From Acinetobacter sp. WCHAc010034 (GTDB lineage: Bacteria > Pseudomonadota > Gammaproteobacteria > Pseudomonadales > Moraxellaceae), in contig NZ_CP032279.1 of assembly GCF_001696615.3 (NCBI RefSeq), positions 1,240,001-1,304,000 on the forward strand: a stretch of 64,000 bases of DNA, read 5' to 3'. Shown in pieces: positions 8,655 to 17,175 of the stretch (positions are counted from its first letter, which is position 1; every line of letters starts with the position of its first letter). The notes below the pieces were generated by a model. That model did no database searches. It saw nothing but the letters and a program-made list of their open reading frames with translations, and was not told the DNA's origin. The position numbers and the translations under genes were made by a program.

Positions 8655-11600
8655 TTATGCTGCAGAATAAACTTCGCGAAAAGTCTCACTCAATTGTAAT
8701 GCTGCACTGCGCCTATCCCCCATGTCAATTTGCCAATCAATAATTTCCAACATTTTTTGACGTACTTGGAATTCTAATGGAGAATCTCTATCTGAAAAAT
8801 GTTGAACAAGTTCCGAAATTCTTGCATATAAAGATTTATACTCCCAACCACTAAACCCATTTACAGAAATTATATGCAATATCTGATCAGAAAATACTTC
8901 ACTCGGATAGTATTCTTTAGCCCTTTCACATAAAGTTAGAAAGTTGTGCATGATATCGGCTGACCAGCCAGCCTCACGAACAAATCGGTCTATTACTGGC
9001 ATAATTGTACGTATTTCTGACCAATCTCCATTAATATAGCGACACGCAGAGTTGTCGTGCTCCACGTTTGTGAACATTAGTATTTTAGCAACTTCAGGAA
9101 GGTCTATGCCATGAAACTCACCTGCTCGATGAGAGCCTTGTTGAAGTTCAGTACATCGAAGAAAACGCTCAAGAAATAGCAATATAGTCGGAACAGCATC
9201 CTCAGATATTTTCTCAGCTTTATATAAACTTGCACTGACATAAGCATTTGTAACAGCTCTGAGAAAATCCCAGCAGATATCCCCTTTAAGAGTCAAGATA
9301 GGATCAAGAAATCGTAATTTAGTTTCTTCTAAGGATAAAACACTACAAATTTTTCCTATCAGAGCCCCTAGTGTATCAACCCATTCATATAAATCTCCCT
9401 CATAATTAAATCGATCTGACTTGCTTTGCCAAGAAGGTTGTACTTTTTCAATTGTCCACTTAACAAGATCAGACACAAAATCTAAAAAGAATATTTTTGA
9501 CGAACTTTGAATAATTGTTTCAATCGGTAAAACCGAAATAATTTTCTCAGCAAAACTAGTATCCCATCCTACATCAGCTTTAACCCAATGATTCTTCTCA
9601 TGATCATTAAAATTAAAATTTGGAAATCCATTTTTTCTGTACGCTGCTGCTATTCTTTCATCTCGCTCTTTTTTAGCTTGAATAACTTCATCTTCTAATC
9701 TTTTCCACGGAGCAGAAGGGACTGGAAGAGACATCCACTCTTCATCAGATTGAAAATATGTATTTATTGACTCATACAAAGCATTGTAAGCTACTTCTAT
9801 CTTCTCAAATTCTCTGTATATTTTATATTTCAAATGGTCATGACATAAAGAAAAGGCGTAATAAATCGCAGCCCATACTTTTTTAGAATCTTTATCCCAA
9901 AATTTTAATAATTCCGTAAGCCCTGTTATAGCTATTTCATGAGAAGGATGAGCAATCAAGTTGAATAAATGACTTAATGTATTATCAGAACTAGTTTCAT
10001 GCTCAAACTCAGCAGAAAGACCTTTTGCTACAAACTTTAGTGGATGAGTAGAGTAAACAGCATCTGGTGTTGATAATTCATAAGAATTTATAGGTGTTAG
10101 TCTCGCTCTTTCAATCACTCCTCTAGCCCAACTAATATCCTCTTCAAATATATTTGTACGAAATTTAAGTACGGCTGCAACAACAGCTGAAACTGCACAT
10201 TGCCGCATTCGCTTTCTTGTACTTGAATCTGTGAAATCGTCACATGGATCTTGAAATAGATCTGCACTATCATATTTTTTAATGTATTCAATAGCTGACT
10301 GAATTGAATACTTATCACTTAACACCCCATTCTCAAATGATTTTTCGACCCAAGAACTTAACTCAATTTGAGAGATAAATTCATAAGACTCTTCAGAAGC
10401 CTTAACATTTTCAGGAAGGGACGCTGAGGGACTATTATGCGTTACAGTAAGCACCTTTGGATCATCAGTTTTTTGAAAGTTATAAGTTAGTGGATCTGCA
10501 AGTTCAGCATATTTTAAGGCTGACTTTTCAAGATTCTTAATGGTCTCGGAGCCATGAATTTGTTCATGATAATCGAAAGCTAAGTTGTCTTTAAAAGCTA
10601 AGATAGCTTGTTGAAAACTTTCCTTTAAATCATCACTGCTTTGAAATATATACCGAGGAAATAACCCTATTAGTAGTTCTTTAGTGCCGTTAAAGCTGAG
10701 ATCATTTTTCATACGAAAAAGATCAGCCTCCAGAATCTTTTGGCTTCCTATTAACGGAAGCGCCGTTTGGGAAACTAATGCTTTATCTAAAACTATCGTT
10801 ACTGCAATTCCTAATATCGCTATTGAAGTATTTCCTTTAACTATTCTTTCAATAAGTTGATCAGGTGCCTCTCCTAGCCTTATCTGATTTGAGCACCAAC
10901 ACTCTAGTGCCATATAAGCACAAGCTAGACCAGGTGGAGTCCAATAGTGTTTGTTCCAAATATATTCTTTTTGGTTACCCCAAAATATTTGTTTACCCCA
11001 GGGAAAGTCTAGTTCTAGTGGTATAGGCGATAGTTGTTCAGTGATTCTTTGCTGTTGTCTCCAAGCCGTTATAGCGTGATTCGATAGAAGAGTAATTAAA
11101 CGAAGCGCTTCTGTAGCTGAATGCTGAAACAAGGAATGAAAGGGTTCCTTTGAAGGAGAAGGAGAAGGAGAAGGAGAAGGAGAATCGAAAACTCTTGAGC
11201 CTGCTTTAATGCAAAGATTTTTTGAAAGATCTGAAGATCTACGCTTTCTCAATTCATAGGTAGAGCTGTCCAATAGGCTTTGTTCGCCTGTTGTTCTTTG
11301 AGTCTTAGATTTGTACAGAATAGATTCATAATTCTGTTCAGATATAGAATCATCTTTTAAGATCATCTTTAACTGATCAATAGGCAGATCTTCTAAGAGA
11401 TATTTAAGAGTAAAATCTACTAATAAAGTTGAATGCGTTAGTGCAAGAAGGGGGGAATAATCAATTACATGCTTAAAAATAGACTTTTCAATTTGCATTG
11501 AGTTGATATTTTCAACCAAGTACCTGTTAGTAAATTCAGGGTAAACTTCTGCTGCTGTAAGTATCAAACTAACTAAAGACTCTCGGAAATCTTTTATATT

Positions 11601-13949
11601 ATCAATATCAACCCATCCTTCACTCAAGCCTGAAATATCATTTCCTGTTAAAGAAAGCCATTCATAAACAAGAGTTAAAATCTTTGGGGTTGTCCGATTT
11701 GGTAAGTACCTGTGCAAATTTTGCCACACATTAAATAAGGTCACGATATTCGGGAATAGCGCCTTTGGGATATTTTGCGTATTGCCAAGAATAAAATTAA
11801 TTAGACGATTCCAAAGAGAAATATCCGAAGGCCACGCTAAATTATCGGCAATTCTTATGTCTGATTTTGATTTTAGTATTATAGGGTTTGAAATAGTCTT
11901 TTCTGCTTGGAACCAAACCAATACTTTTCCAAGTAACGTAAAATTATTATGAGAGACTACTTTCATATAATCTTGAGTGCTGTCTAGAAAATTAGCATGC
12001 CCGATTGGACCTAATAGCCAAGCTCTTAGCCATTGGGAGCGCATAGTAGAGAATTTTGTATTTTTAAGAGTTTCTGACCAAGTATTATTAAAATATTCGA
12101 ATTGAGCTAATAGCTCTACTACACGAGCAATTGCTGGCGGTTGACCAAACTCTTCTATTTTAGTTAACCAATTTTCTTCTTGTTCAATTAAGACATACAG
12201 CAGAGACCACTCAAAAAAAATGTCATGTGAAAAATTGACAGATGTTCTGCTTGAACTGATTTGTATTAATCCATCACTGTGAAAACTCTCAATAAGACTA
12301 TGAGCCTGATTTAGCTCTCTAATCTTGATAGGTCGAGTTAAATTTTTTACTTTCTTTTCAGCTAGTTCTAAGAGCGCAGAGTGACGACTGACAAGCTCTT
12401 GCCCTAATGCATTGTATCCTCCCCTATCCCACCAATGCTGAATCAACTCTAGCTCTGATTGAGGTTTGAATGAGCTAGCATAAGTAAATGTGCTCATTAC
12501 TCTTGCAAAGAATGGCCTTCTAATTACATCTTTTACTGTTGGTGAACCAAAGAGTAAGGCTCTAAGATTCGGAAATTGGACCGCTAGCTCTTGAGACTCC
12601 TCTTCATTGAATAAACTTACTTGAACTGTGTCTACTGAAATTTTATCTAAAATATGACCTAACCAGTTACGTAAGGGTTCAATTCCAGTATCGCGCAGTG
12701 TCACTACAATTTTCCAATCTTCTAATGCAGGAGAGTTGAGAATTGTGTTAACTACTTCTTCAATTATTGGGCGATTTTGTTTTTCTATACGGTCTATTCC
12801 ATCAATAAACAATGTAGGAGTTCCAGTTACTTTAATTTCTAAAAGAAGCTCTTCAAGATTGTGAGTCGCAACTCCATTTTGAGCGGAATAATTAATCCAA
12901 CTATTACCTATTAATTGATCCGATTTTAAAAAAAATATATTTCCATTTGCTAGAGATTTCTCTGCCATTTGCTTCAACAATACGGACTTTCCAGAACCAG
13001 GTAATCCGGTAATTTGAAGAAAGCGAGTATTAAGTAACGTAGTTTCTAATTTAACTTCTAATGACTTTCTTGATATTGTAAAACCATTAATATCATGTGG
13101 AATAAGATTTATATAGGATCGGCCTAAATTGTTGAGTACATCAAGCTGCTGTTCAAAAGAAGGGGCTATTCTGAGTTTCACCACTTTGGATACATCCTGA
13201 ACCAGTCTCTTTCGATCAAATTGCCCGGCCTTACCTGCAGAAGCTCTTGCAAGTTTATTTAGATGAGACCACACGAGAGAGTATTTATCTCTATCGGCTG
13301 TGGCCAAACTGTAGCCTATGAATTGCTCTGCAATATGTGAATCGACATCACCATCATGTAAAAAATCAAATTTAATAACAATAAAATGTGAAAGGAAAGA
13401 ATGTAATTCTTCCTGAGAAATAGGCCCGCCACAAATATCTTTAAGCAATGCCTCGATATCATTTTTTATCGTTTCTTGTTCATCACTTGCGTTTCCAGAA
13501 GAAGTAAATCGTTCAAAAAAATGTTTAGCATCATTACTTTCCTTAGCCAAATTGCATAATGTGGTCAGATCCCTGAATTTATTTGTAGCAATCGTGCCAA
13601 CTGCAGCACCATATTTATCTACACCTTTCTTAAATTGAGAATTTTTTAAAGTAGATATGCTATCGCGAATAATATCTCTAAAATCACCGTTAGTAGCTGC
13701 ACTACTGATGGTTAATGCTCGTTTAACTTGTAAACTCAATGTTCCAATTTGACCACTAGCACCTTTCCAACCTACGATGACATCATCTAATGGTTTTTCG
13801 AAATCTCGTTGTTGAACAGCCACATTAGTTACTATTCCATCACACCCTGGAGCACCTCTCTCTGCTAGTAAAGCAGCTAAATAAAATGCAGCAACATGAC
13901 CTTCAAACGTGAAACCCTCTCCTCCAGCAAGCTCAGGTGACTGAGACAT
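8655..13949 (-). CDS. Giant nuclease-STAND NTPase, Avs-like phage-defence candidate
   Basis: A 1764-residue protein with a strong ribosome-binding site (AAAGGAG) before the ATG. Residues 1-230 look like a PD-(D/E)xK nuclease of the DUF4297/Cap4-like type: Glu16 in FTFEGH, Asp55/Asp56 in KPLDDVIV and QVK at 74-76. A P-loop GLPGSGKS (315-322) and Walker B TLFIDGIDR (379-387) mark a STAND/NACHT-type NTPase. The remaining roughly 1200 residues are helix-rich and probably form the sensor. Nuclease + STAND NTPase + long sensor is the architecture of Avs proteins, which detect phage proteins and then cleave DNA. Residues about 922-932 are an (SP)5 run. The gene is AT-rich and stands alone in the island. 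Function is inferred from architecture. Confidence 0.72.
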   Translation of the reverse strand: MSQSPELAGGEGFTFEGHVAAFYLAALLAERGAPGCDGIVTNVAVQQRDFEKPLDDVIVGWKGASGQIGTLSLQVKRALTISSAATNGDFRDIIRDSISTLKNSQFKKGVDKYGAAVGTIATNKFRDLTTLCNLAKESNDAKHFFERFTSSGNASDEQETIKNDIEALLKDICGGPISQEELHSFLSHFIVIKFDFLHDGDVDSHIAEQFIGYSLATADRDKYSLVWSHLNKLARASAGKAGQFDRKRLVQDVSKVVKLRIAPSFEQQLDVLNNLGRSYINLIPHDINGFTISRKSLEVKLETTLLNTRFLQITGLPGSGKSVLLKQMAEKSLANGNIFFLKSDQLIGNSWINYSAQNGVATHNLEELLLEIKVTGTPTLFIDGIDRIEKQNRPIIEEVVNTILNSPALEDWKIVVTLRDTGIEPLRNWLGHILDKISVDTVQVSLFNEEESQELAVQFPNLRALLFGSPTVKDVIRRPFFARVMSTFTYASSFKPQSELELIQHWWDRGGYNALGQELVSRHSALLELAEKKVKNLTRPIKIRELNQAHSLIESFHSDGLIQISSSRTSVNFSHDIFFEWSLLYVLIEQEENWLTKIEEFGQPPAIARVVELLAQFEYFNNTWSETLKNTKFSTMRSQWLRAWLLGPIGHANFLDSTQDYMKVVSHNNFTLLGKVLVWFQAEKTISNPIILKSKSDIRIADNLAWPSDISLWNRLINFILGNTQNIPKALFPNIVTLFNVWQNLHRYLPNRTTPKILTLVYEWLSLTGNDISGLSEGWVDIDNIKDFRESLVSLILTAAEVYPEFTNRYLVENINSMQIEKSIFKHVIDYSPLLALTHSTLLVDFTLKYLLEDLPIDQLKMILKDDSISEQNYESILYKSKTQRTTGEQSLLDSSTYELRKRRSSDLSKNLCIKAGSRVFDSPSPSPSPSPSKEPFHSLFQHSATEALRLITLLSNHAITAWRQQQRITEQLSPIPLELDFPWGKQIFWGNQKEYIWNKHYWTPPGLACAYMALECWCSNQIRLGEAPDQLIERIVKGNTSIAILGIAVTIVLDKALVSQTALPLIGSQKILEADLFRMKNDLSFNGTKELLIGLFPRYIFQSSDDLKESFQQAILAFKDNLAFDYHEQIHGSETIKNLEKSALKYAELADPLTYNFQKTDDPKVLTVTHNSPSASLPENVKASEESYEFISQIELSSWVEKSFENGVLSDKYSIQSAIEYIKKYDSADLFQDPCDDFTDSSTRKRMRQCAVSAVVAAVLKFRTNIFEEDISWARGVIERARLTPINSYELSTPDAVYSTHPLKFVAKGLSAEFEHETSSDNTLSHLFNLIAHPSHEIAITGLTELLKFWDKDSKKVWAAIYYAFSLCHDHLKYKIYREFEKIEVAYNALYESINTYFQSDEEWMSLPVPSAPWKRLEDEVIQAKKERDERIAAAYRKNGFPNFNFNDHEKNHWVKADVGWDTSFAEKIISVLPIETIIQSSSKIFFLDFVSDLVKWTIEKVQPSWQSKSDRFNYEGDLYEWVDTLGALIGKICSVLSLEETKLRFLDPILTLKGDICWDFLRAVTNAYVSASLYKAEKISEDAVPTILLFLERFLRCTELQQGSHRAGEFHGIDLPEVAKILMFTNVEHDNSACRYINGDWSEIRTIMPVIDRFVREAGWSADIMHNFLTLCERAKEYYPSEVFSDQILHIISVNGFSGWEYKSLYARISELVQHFSDRDSPLEFQVRQKMLEIIDWQIDMGDRRSAALQLSETFREVYSAA
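11155..11184 (+). repeat. Hexanucleotide microsatellite inside the giant NTPase gene
   Basis: Five perfect copies of GGAGAA (plus strand) encode alternating Ser-Pro on the minus strand. The unit is a multiple of three, so copy-number change would alter linker length without shifting frame. Confidence 0.85.
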
Positions 13950-14495
13950 CCTTTTCTCCTTTTATATTCAGCTTAAGATGTATTTTCATTTCAGAAGTTA
14001 CGAGAAGAAAAGTAAAATATCTCCTTTGAAAATGACATTGCTCATATAGTTTTACTATAAAATTCAAATTAATCAATATATTTCAATATCTTATTTTAAG
14101 TAAAAAATATAAATTCTATCTATACTAGAGCTCTTGCGAAAGTATCATTTTTGACTATTTTAGGCTTTAATATTTCTTTAAAATCAAAAGTTATTTCCGA
14201 TGAAATTTTAACCAAAACAAGAAATCTACTTTATTAGTATTAACAAAATCTCATTGAAAACTCAAAACTGAAAGGCATATCATACCTAATAGTGAATAGC
14301 TACTGACTTTATAAATATTCTTTAATGAAATAAAATAGTTAATTAATGAGGTATTTATGAAGGATAAATATCCATGAAGAATTCAAACTTTAAATCCTGT
14401 AATAATCCAACTTAGAACTGACAATATCTTGGCTGTTTGACAAACAACCAAGTTTCAATTGAATTTTAGGTTAAAAATCATTAGATGATGAAATT
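13950..14495. other. AT-rich non-coding interval
   Basis: This 546-bp stretch separates the giant nuclease-NTPase gene start (leftward) from the 3' end of the lasso cluster. It must contain the promoter of the former. I see a hairpin at 14428-14452 but no ORF with a convincing start and no RNA gene. Confidence 0.5.
14428..14452. terminator. Possible terminator of the lasso processing genes
   Basis: The arms CTTGG-TGTTT and AAACA-CCAAG pair around a GAC loop, with one bulged base on each side. It lies about 45-70 bp past the leader-peptidase stop. The T run on the minus strand is poor, so confidence is limited. Confidence 0.4.
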
Positions 14496-15164
14496 TTAAA
14501 TTTTTAATATTATAGCAAGCTTATCTGATAAATCTGGCATATCTGAAATCACAACATCATCTACTTCAACCCAAGCATGAGATAAAAAATCATACTTTTG
14601 AATTCCAATTTTAAGATTAAAGTCATATTTTTTAAGAGTGAGGAAGTATGCAAGTATCAAGGAATTCTCTAGGCATTTTAAATCAAAAGGGAGTTTAGAC
14701 GACACTTTATGAATAAAACTGGCAGCTGAATTGACATAGCCAAAATCCTTATTGACACATTTAGAGTTTTTCTTTAGAAACTTTAGTAGATTAATTTTTT
14801 GTTTGAAAAAATAATTTTTTCCTGTGAAAAAAATACAGTAAATAATTATTATAAAAATTTTATCATGAAAGCTAATATCTTTATCGTCATTTTTTACGAA
14901 ATGACTAACATCAGCCCATGAATAGTTATCAATGCCTTCAATATCATTATACCGTACAATCTCAGATGATTTTATATTTTTTTCAAAGAGAAAAAGATAG
15001 TCATCTAATTTACTATCAAATGAACTAGAGTCATTAATATATTGATTCATAGCAAAAGATTGTTCTTTATCTAAAAAATGAAAACAATTAGATTCCAAAT
15101 CTAATATTACTATCTCGCTATCTAAACTAATTGCATAATAATCATTTTTTATCACATTTTTCAT
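14496..15164 (-). CDS. Lasso-peptide leader peptidase, fused recognition domain (McjB-like)
   Basis: In lasso-peptide systems the B protein binds the precursor leader and cleaves it. The N-terminal part (about 1-85; YYAISLDSEIVILDLESN) resembles a PqqD-like RiPP recognition element. The C-terminal part is a transglutaminase-like cysteine protease with Cys164 (LKCLENSLIL), His196 (SHAWVEV) and Asp208 (VISDMPD), the expected triad. At 222 residues it fits a fused B protein. Its ATG follows the cyclase stop by one base, so translation is probably coupled. The cluster order A-C-B differs from the classical A-B-C. Confidence 0.82.
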   Translation of the reverse strand: MKNVIKNDYYAISLDSEIVILDLESNCFHFLDKEQSFAMNQYINDSSSFDSKLDDYLFLFEKNIKSSEIVRYNDIEGIDNYSWADVSHFVKNDDKDISFHDKIFIIIIYCIFFTGKNYFFKQKINLLKFLKKNSKCVNKDFGYVNSAASFIHKVSSKLPFDLKCLENSLILAYFLTLKKYDFNLKIGIQKYDFLSHAWVEVDDVVISDMPDLSDKLAIILKI

Positions 15165-15165
15165 A

Positions 15166-16527
15166 CTATTGCTCGCTTAATTCCTTATATATCATTTCAA
15201 AAATAATAGAATTCATTAAATGTGTATCAAAGCCACCAACTCCTAATGAAGCAAGCTTTAATTTTTTGCCCAGCAAGTCTATATCTATAATTTTATTTTT
15301 ATATAAATAGCCATTCTCTAGGATATTAGAAAAAAACTCATAATTTTTTTTGAGTTCCCGTTGATATGCCCCTGTCATGTGACCTTTATTTATTCTAAAA
15401 AAATAGTCAGATTTGTACATTTTTTGAAAAGACTTTCTAAAATGTAAACGTGTAAAGTCTTCATTAAATGTTTCAGATATTTCAAAACTTTCAGAACAAG
15501 AAATCATTTCAGGAGTAACATATGGGAAAAAAAATTTAATATGTTTGGGCAATCTTATGGAGGCAACAGAGCATGCAAATAAAGCTTCAAAAATATTCTG
15601 TTTTCGATAGATGTCCATTTGTACCTTTTTAGAAGGCCGCAGAGTATGGAGCATAATTTTCTTGATTATTTTAAAATAGTTTATCGAATATAACTTTGAA
15701 TATTCTTTGATTTTTGCCAGAAACTTATAGTCGAGTAACTCATACGGAATGGACTGGAAAAATAAGTGGTCTCCACCATGCCCATCAAGAATGACAAATT
15801 GATTCCCTTTAAAGTATTGATTTAATTCTGAAACATAGTGTTCAACAAAACCTAAACTTGTTAAGTAGGTAAAGGGGAAAGGCGAGAAAATAGACGTTTC
15901 TTTTTTAAAGTCATTCAATAAAAAACCAGTATCTAAGTCAAATGTTAATAGCTTGACTGACAGTTCATTGCAAATTTTTTGTGAGTACTTTAAATCATTG
16001 TTTGATGACCCTTTATTATGCCATGTAAAAGCAATTATATTTTTATCTGGAAATTTATTTTTTACAGAATACAGTATGGCAGTTGAATCTAAGCCACCAG
16101 AAAAACTTACAGCAATATTATCTTGGTCACTAATTTTATCCAGAACTGATAATAAGCATGTTGCAGGATCATTATTACTACATGACCTCTCAATCAAATC
16201 AATCTCAATTGATGTGCCATTTTTTATCAACTTATACCCATGGTATAGTGGGTAAATATTGTTTATAAATATATCATGCGCAAATATATCCCCCCCAAGA
16301 CTCCTTGAAAGAACACTTCTATCTATATTATTTTTATCAAAAGATTTAAGATCATAGAAGTTTTCCGATAAATATAGAAACTCCTCATCAAACTCTAAAT
16401 AAAAACAAATATTTGAGTTATATTGATTGTAAATAATGAGAGTTTCACTATTTTTTTCAATCTTTAGGAAGCCATTAAAAAGAACAACTGTACTGGCTAA
16501 ATCTTTAATATTTACTTTGTTAATCAT
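15166..16527 (-). CDS. Lasso-peptide cyclase, asparagine-synthetase-like (McjC-like)
   Basis: This enzyme adenylates the side-chain carboxylate of the core Glu/Asp and joins it to the new N-terminus, making the macrolactam ring. Of 453 residues, about 130-330 carry the asparagine-synthetase fold: the pyrophosphate loop SGGLDS at 143-148 and DGHGGDHLF at 248-256. The N-terminal region is a degenerate glutaminase-like domain without an N-terminal catalytic Cys, as expected for cyclases rather than true asparagine synthetases. It sits between the precursor gene and the leader peptidase on the same strand. Strongly AT-rich, unlike the core genome. Confidence 0.82.
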   Translation of the reverse strand: MINKVNIKDLASTVVLFNGFLKIEKNSETLIIYNQYNSNICFYLEFDEEFLYLSENFYDLKSFDKNNIDRSVLSRSLGGDIFAHDIFINNIYPLYHGYKLIKNGTSIEIDLIERSCSNNDPATCLLSVLDKISDQDNIAVSFSGGLDSTAILYSVKNKFPDKNIIAFTWHNKGSSNNDLKYSQKICNELSVKLLTFDLDTGFLLNDFKKETSIFSPFPFTYLTSLGFVEHYVSELNQYFKGNQFVILDGHGGDHLFFQSIPYELLDYKFLAKIKEYSKLYSINYFKIIKKIMLHTLRPSKKVQMDIYRKQNIFEALFACSVASIRLPKHIKFFFPYVTPEMISCSESFEISETFNEDFTRLHFRKSFQKMYKSDYFFRINKGHMTGAYQRELKKNYEFFSNILENGYLYKNKIIDIDLLGKKLKLASLGVGGFDTHLMNSIIFEMIYKELSEQ

Positions 16528-16572
16528 GGCTTTAAATGTTATTTAAAAGGTTTTTATTATTAAATTAAAAAA

Positions 16573-16609
16573 GGTAAAGAAATATTAATTATCTTAATAT
16601 TTCTTTACC
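16573..16609 (-). terminator. Terminator/attenuator after the lasso precursor gene
   Basis: A perfect 16-bp stem (16573-16588 with 16594-16609) with a 5-nt loop is followed on the minus strand by six T residues. It lies 11 bp past the precursor stop and about 45 bp before the cyclase start, so partial read-through would give more precursor than enzyme transcript. Confidence 0.8.
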
Positions 16610-16619
16610 TGTTTAAGTG

Positions 16620-16748
16620 TTAGTTAAATTTATAAACACCCAAACGAACTTCAATAATAGGACCTACGCCTCTACCATTAATATTCGATGTTGCTTGAAG
16701 TGTTGTGGTTTTAGCATTTTTAGAAAATTTCTTAATTAAAGTTTTCAT
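16620..16748 (-). CDS. Candidate lasso-peptide precursor (42 residues)
   Basis: ATG at 16748 follows AAAGGAAA at a good distance; the stop is at 16620-16622. The product is a short basic peptide: leader MKTLIKKFSKNAKTTTLQAT followed by SNIN, then the likely core GRGVGPIIEVRLGVYKFN. Counting from Gly25, Glu33 is position 9, allowing a 9-member macrolactam; Gly27 would give a 7-member ring. Ile occupies the -2 position, where Thr is usual. The ring stretch GPIIE also occurs in klebsidin, and acinetodin has the similar GPIFE. It is the first gene before the cyclase and peptidase on the minus strand. Processing site and ring size are inference. Confidence 0.75.
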   Translation of the reverse strand: MKTLIKKFSKNAKTTTLQATSNINGRGVGPIIEVRLGVYKFN

Positions 16749-17175
16749 CAGTATTTCCTTTGATTGTTTTGGAGTTTTTTACTGTACATTCTTTAATCTG
16801 TTACAATGTATCTGTAATGTTACTTTTTGTATTTATAATCTTGTTAGATAAAATTTATAATAAAAACCAATGGTTAATAAAAATAAAATATGTATAAATA
16901 TCTTTTAGAGATTAATAGTTTACCAATATTTTAATGACTTATTTTTTTGGGGAAATAGGTTGAAATATATAAAAAGACTCAATGAGTATACAAAAAAAGA
17001 TTGATTTAGCTCTAGAAGATCAGCATTATTTATTACAGTAAGCATACTTCTATTTGGTTTATTTTTTAAAAAAACTTAATACTAGACTATTGTTATGGAA
17101 ATAAACTTATTAATTAGAACTATTACATGTTTTAAAACTAACATGTTTACCAGTGATTAAAATTGAGCTTGAACT
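16749..17175. promoter_or_regulatory. Divergent regulatory region between precursor and exporter
   Basis: This 427-bp, very AT-rich interval lies between the precursor gene (leftward) and the McjD-type exporter (rightward) and should hold both promoters. TATAAA-like hexamers occur in the minus direction about 90 bp before the precursor ATG. I cannot assign transcription starts or an operator. Confidence 0.45.

Noticed and set aside
16749..16860. Short GTAACATTAC-like palindromes before the precursor gene as a defined operator
   Set aside because: The repeats are too imperfect and the region too AT-rich to assign a site.
16982..17041. 19-codon ORF in the divergent lasso promoter region
   Set aside because: No ribosome-binding site, no leader/core features; probably chance in AT-rich DNA.
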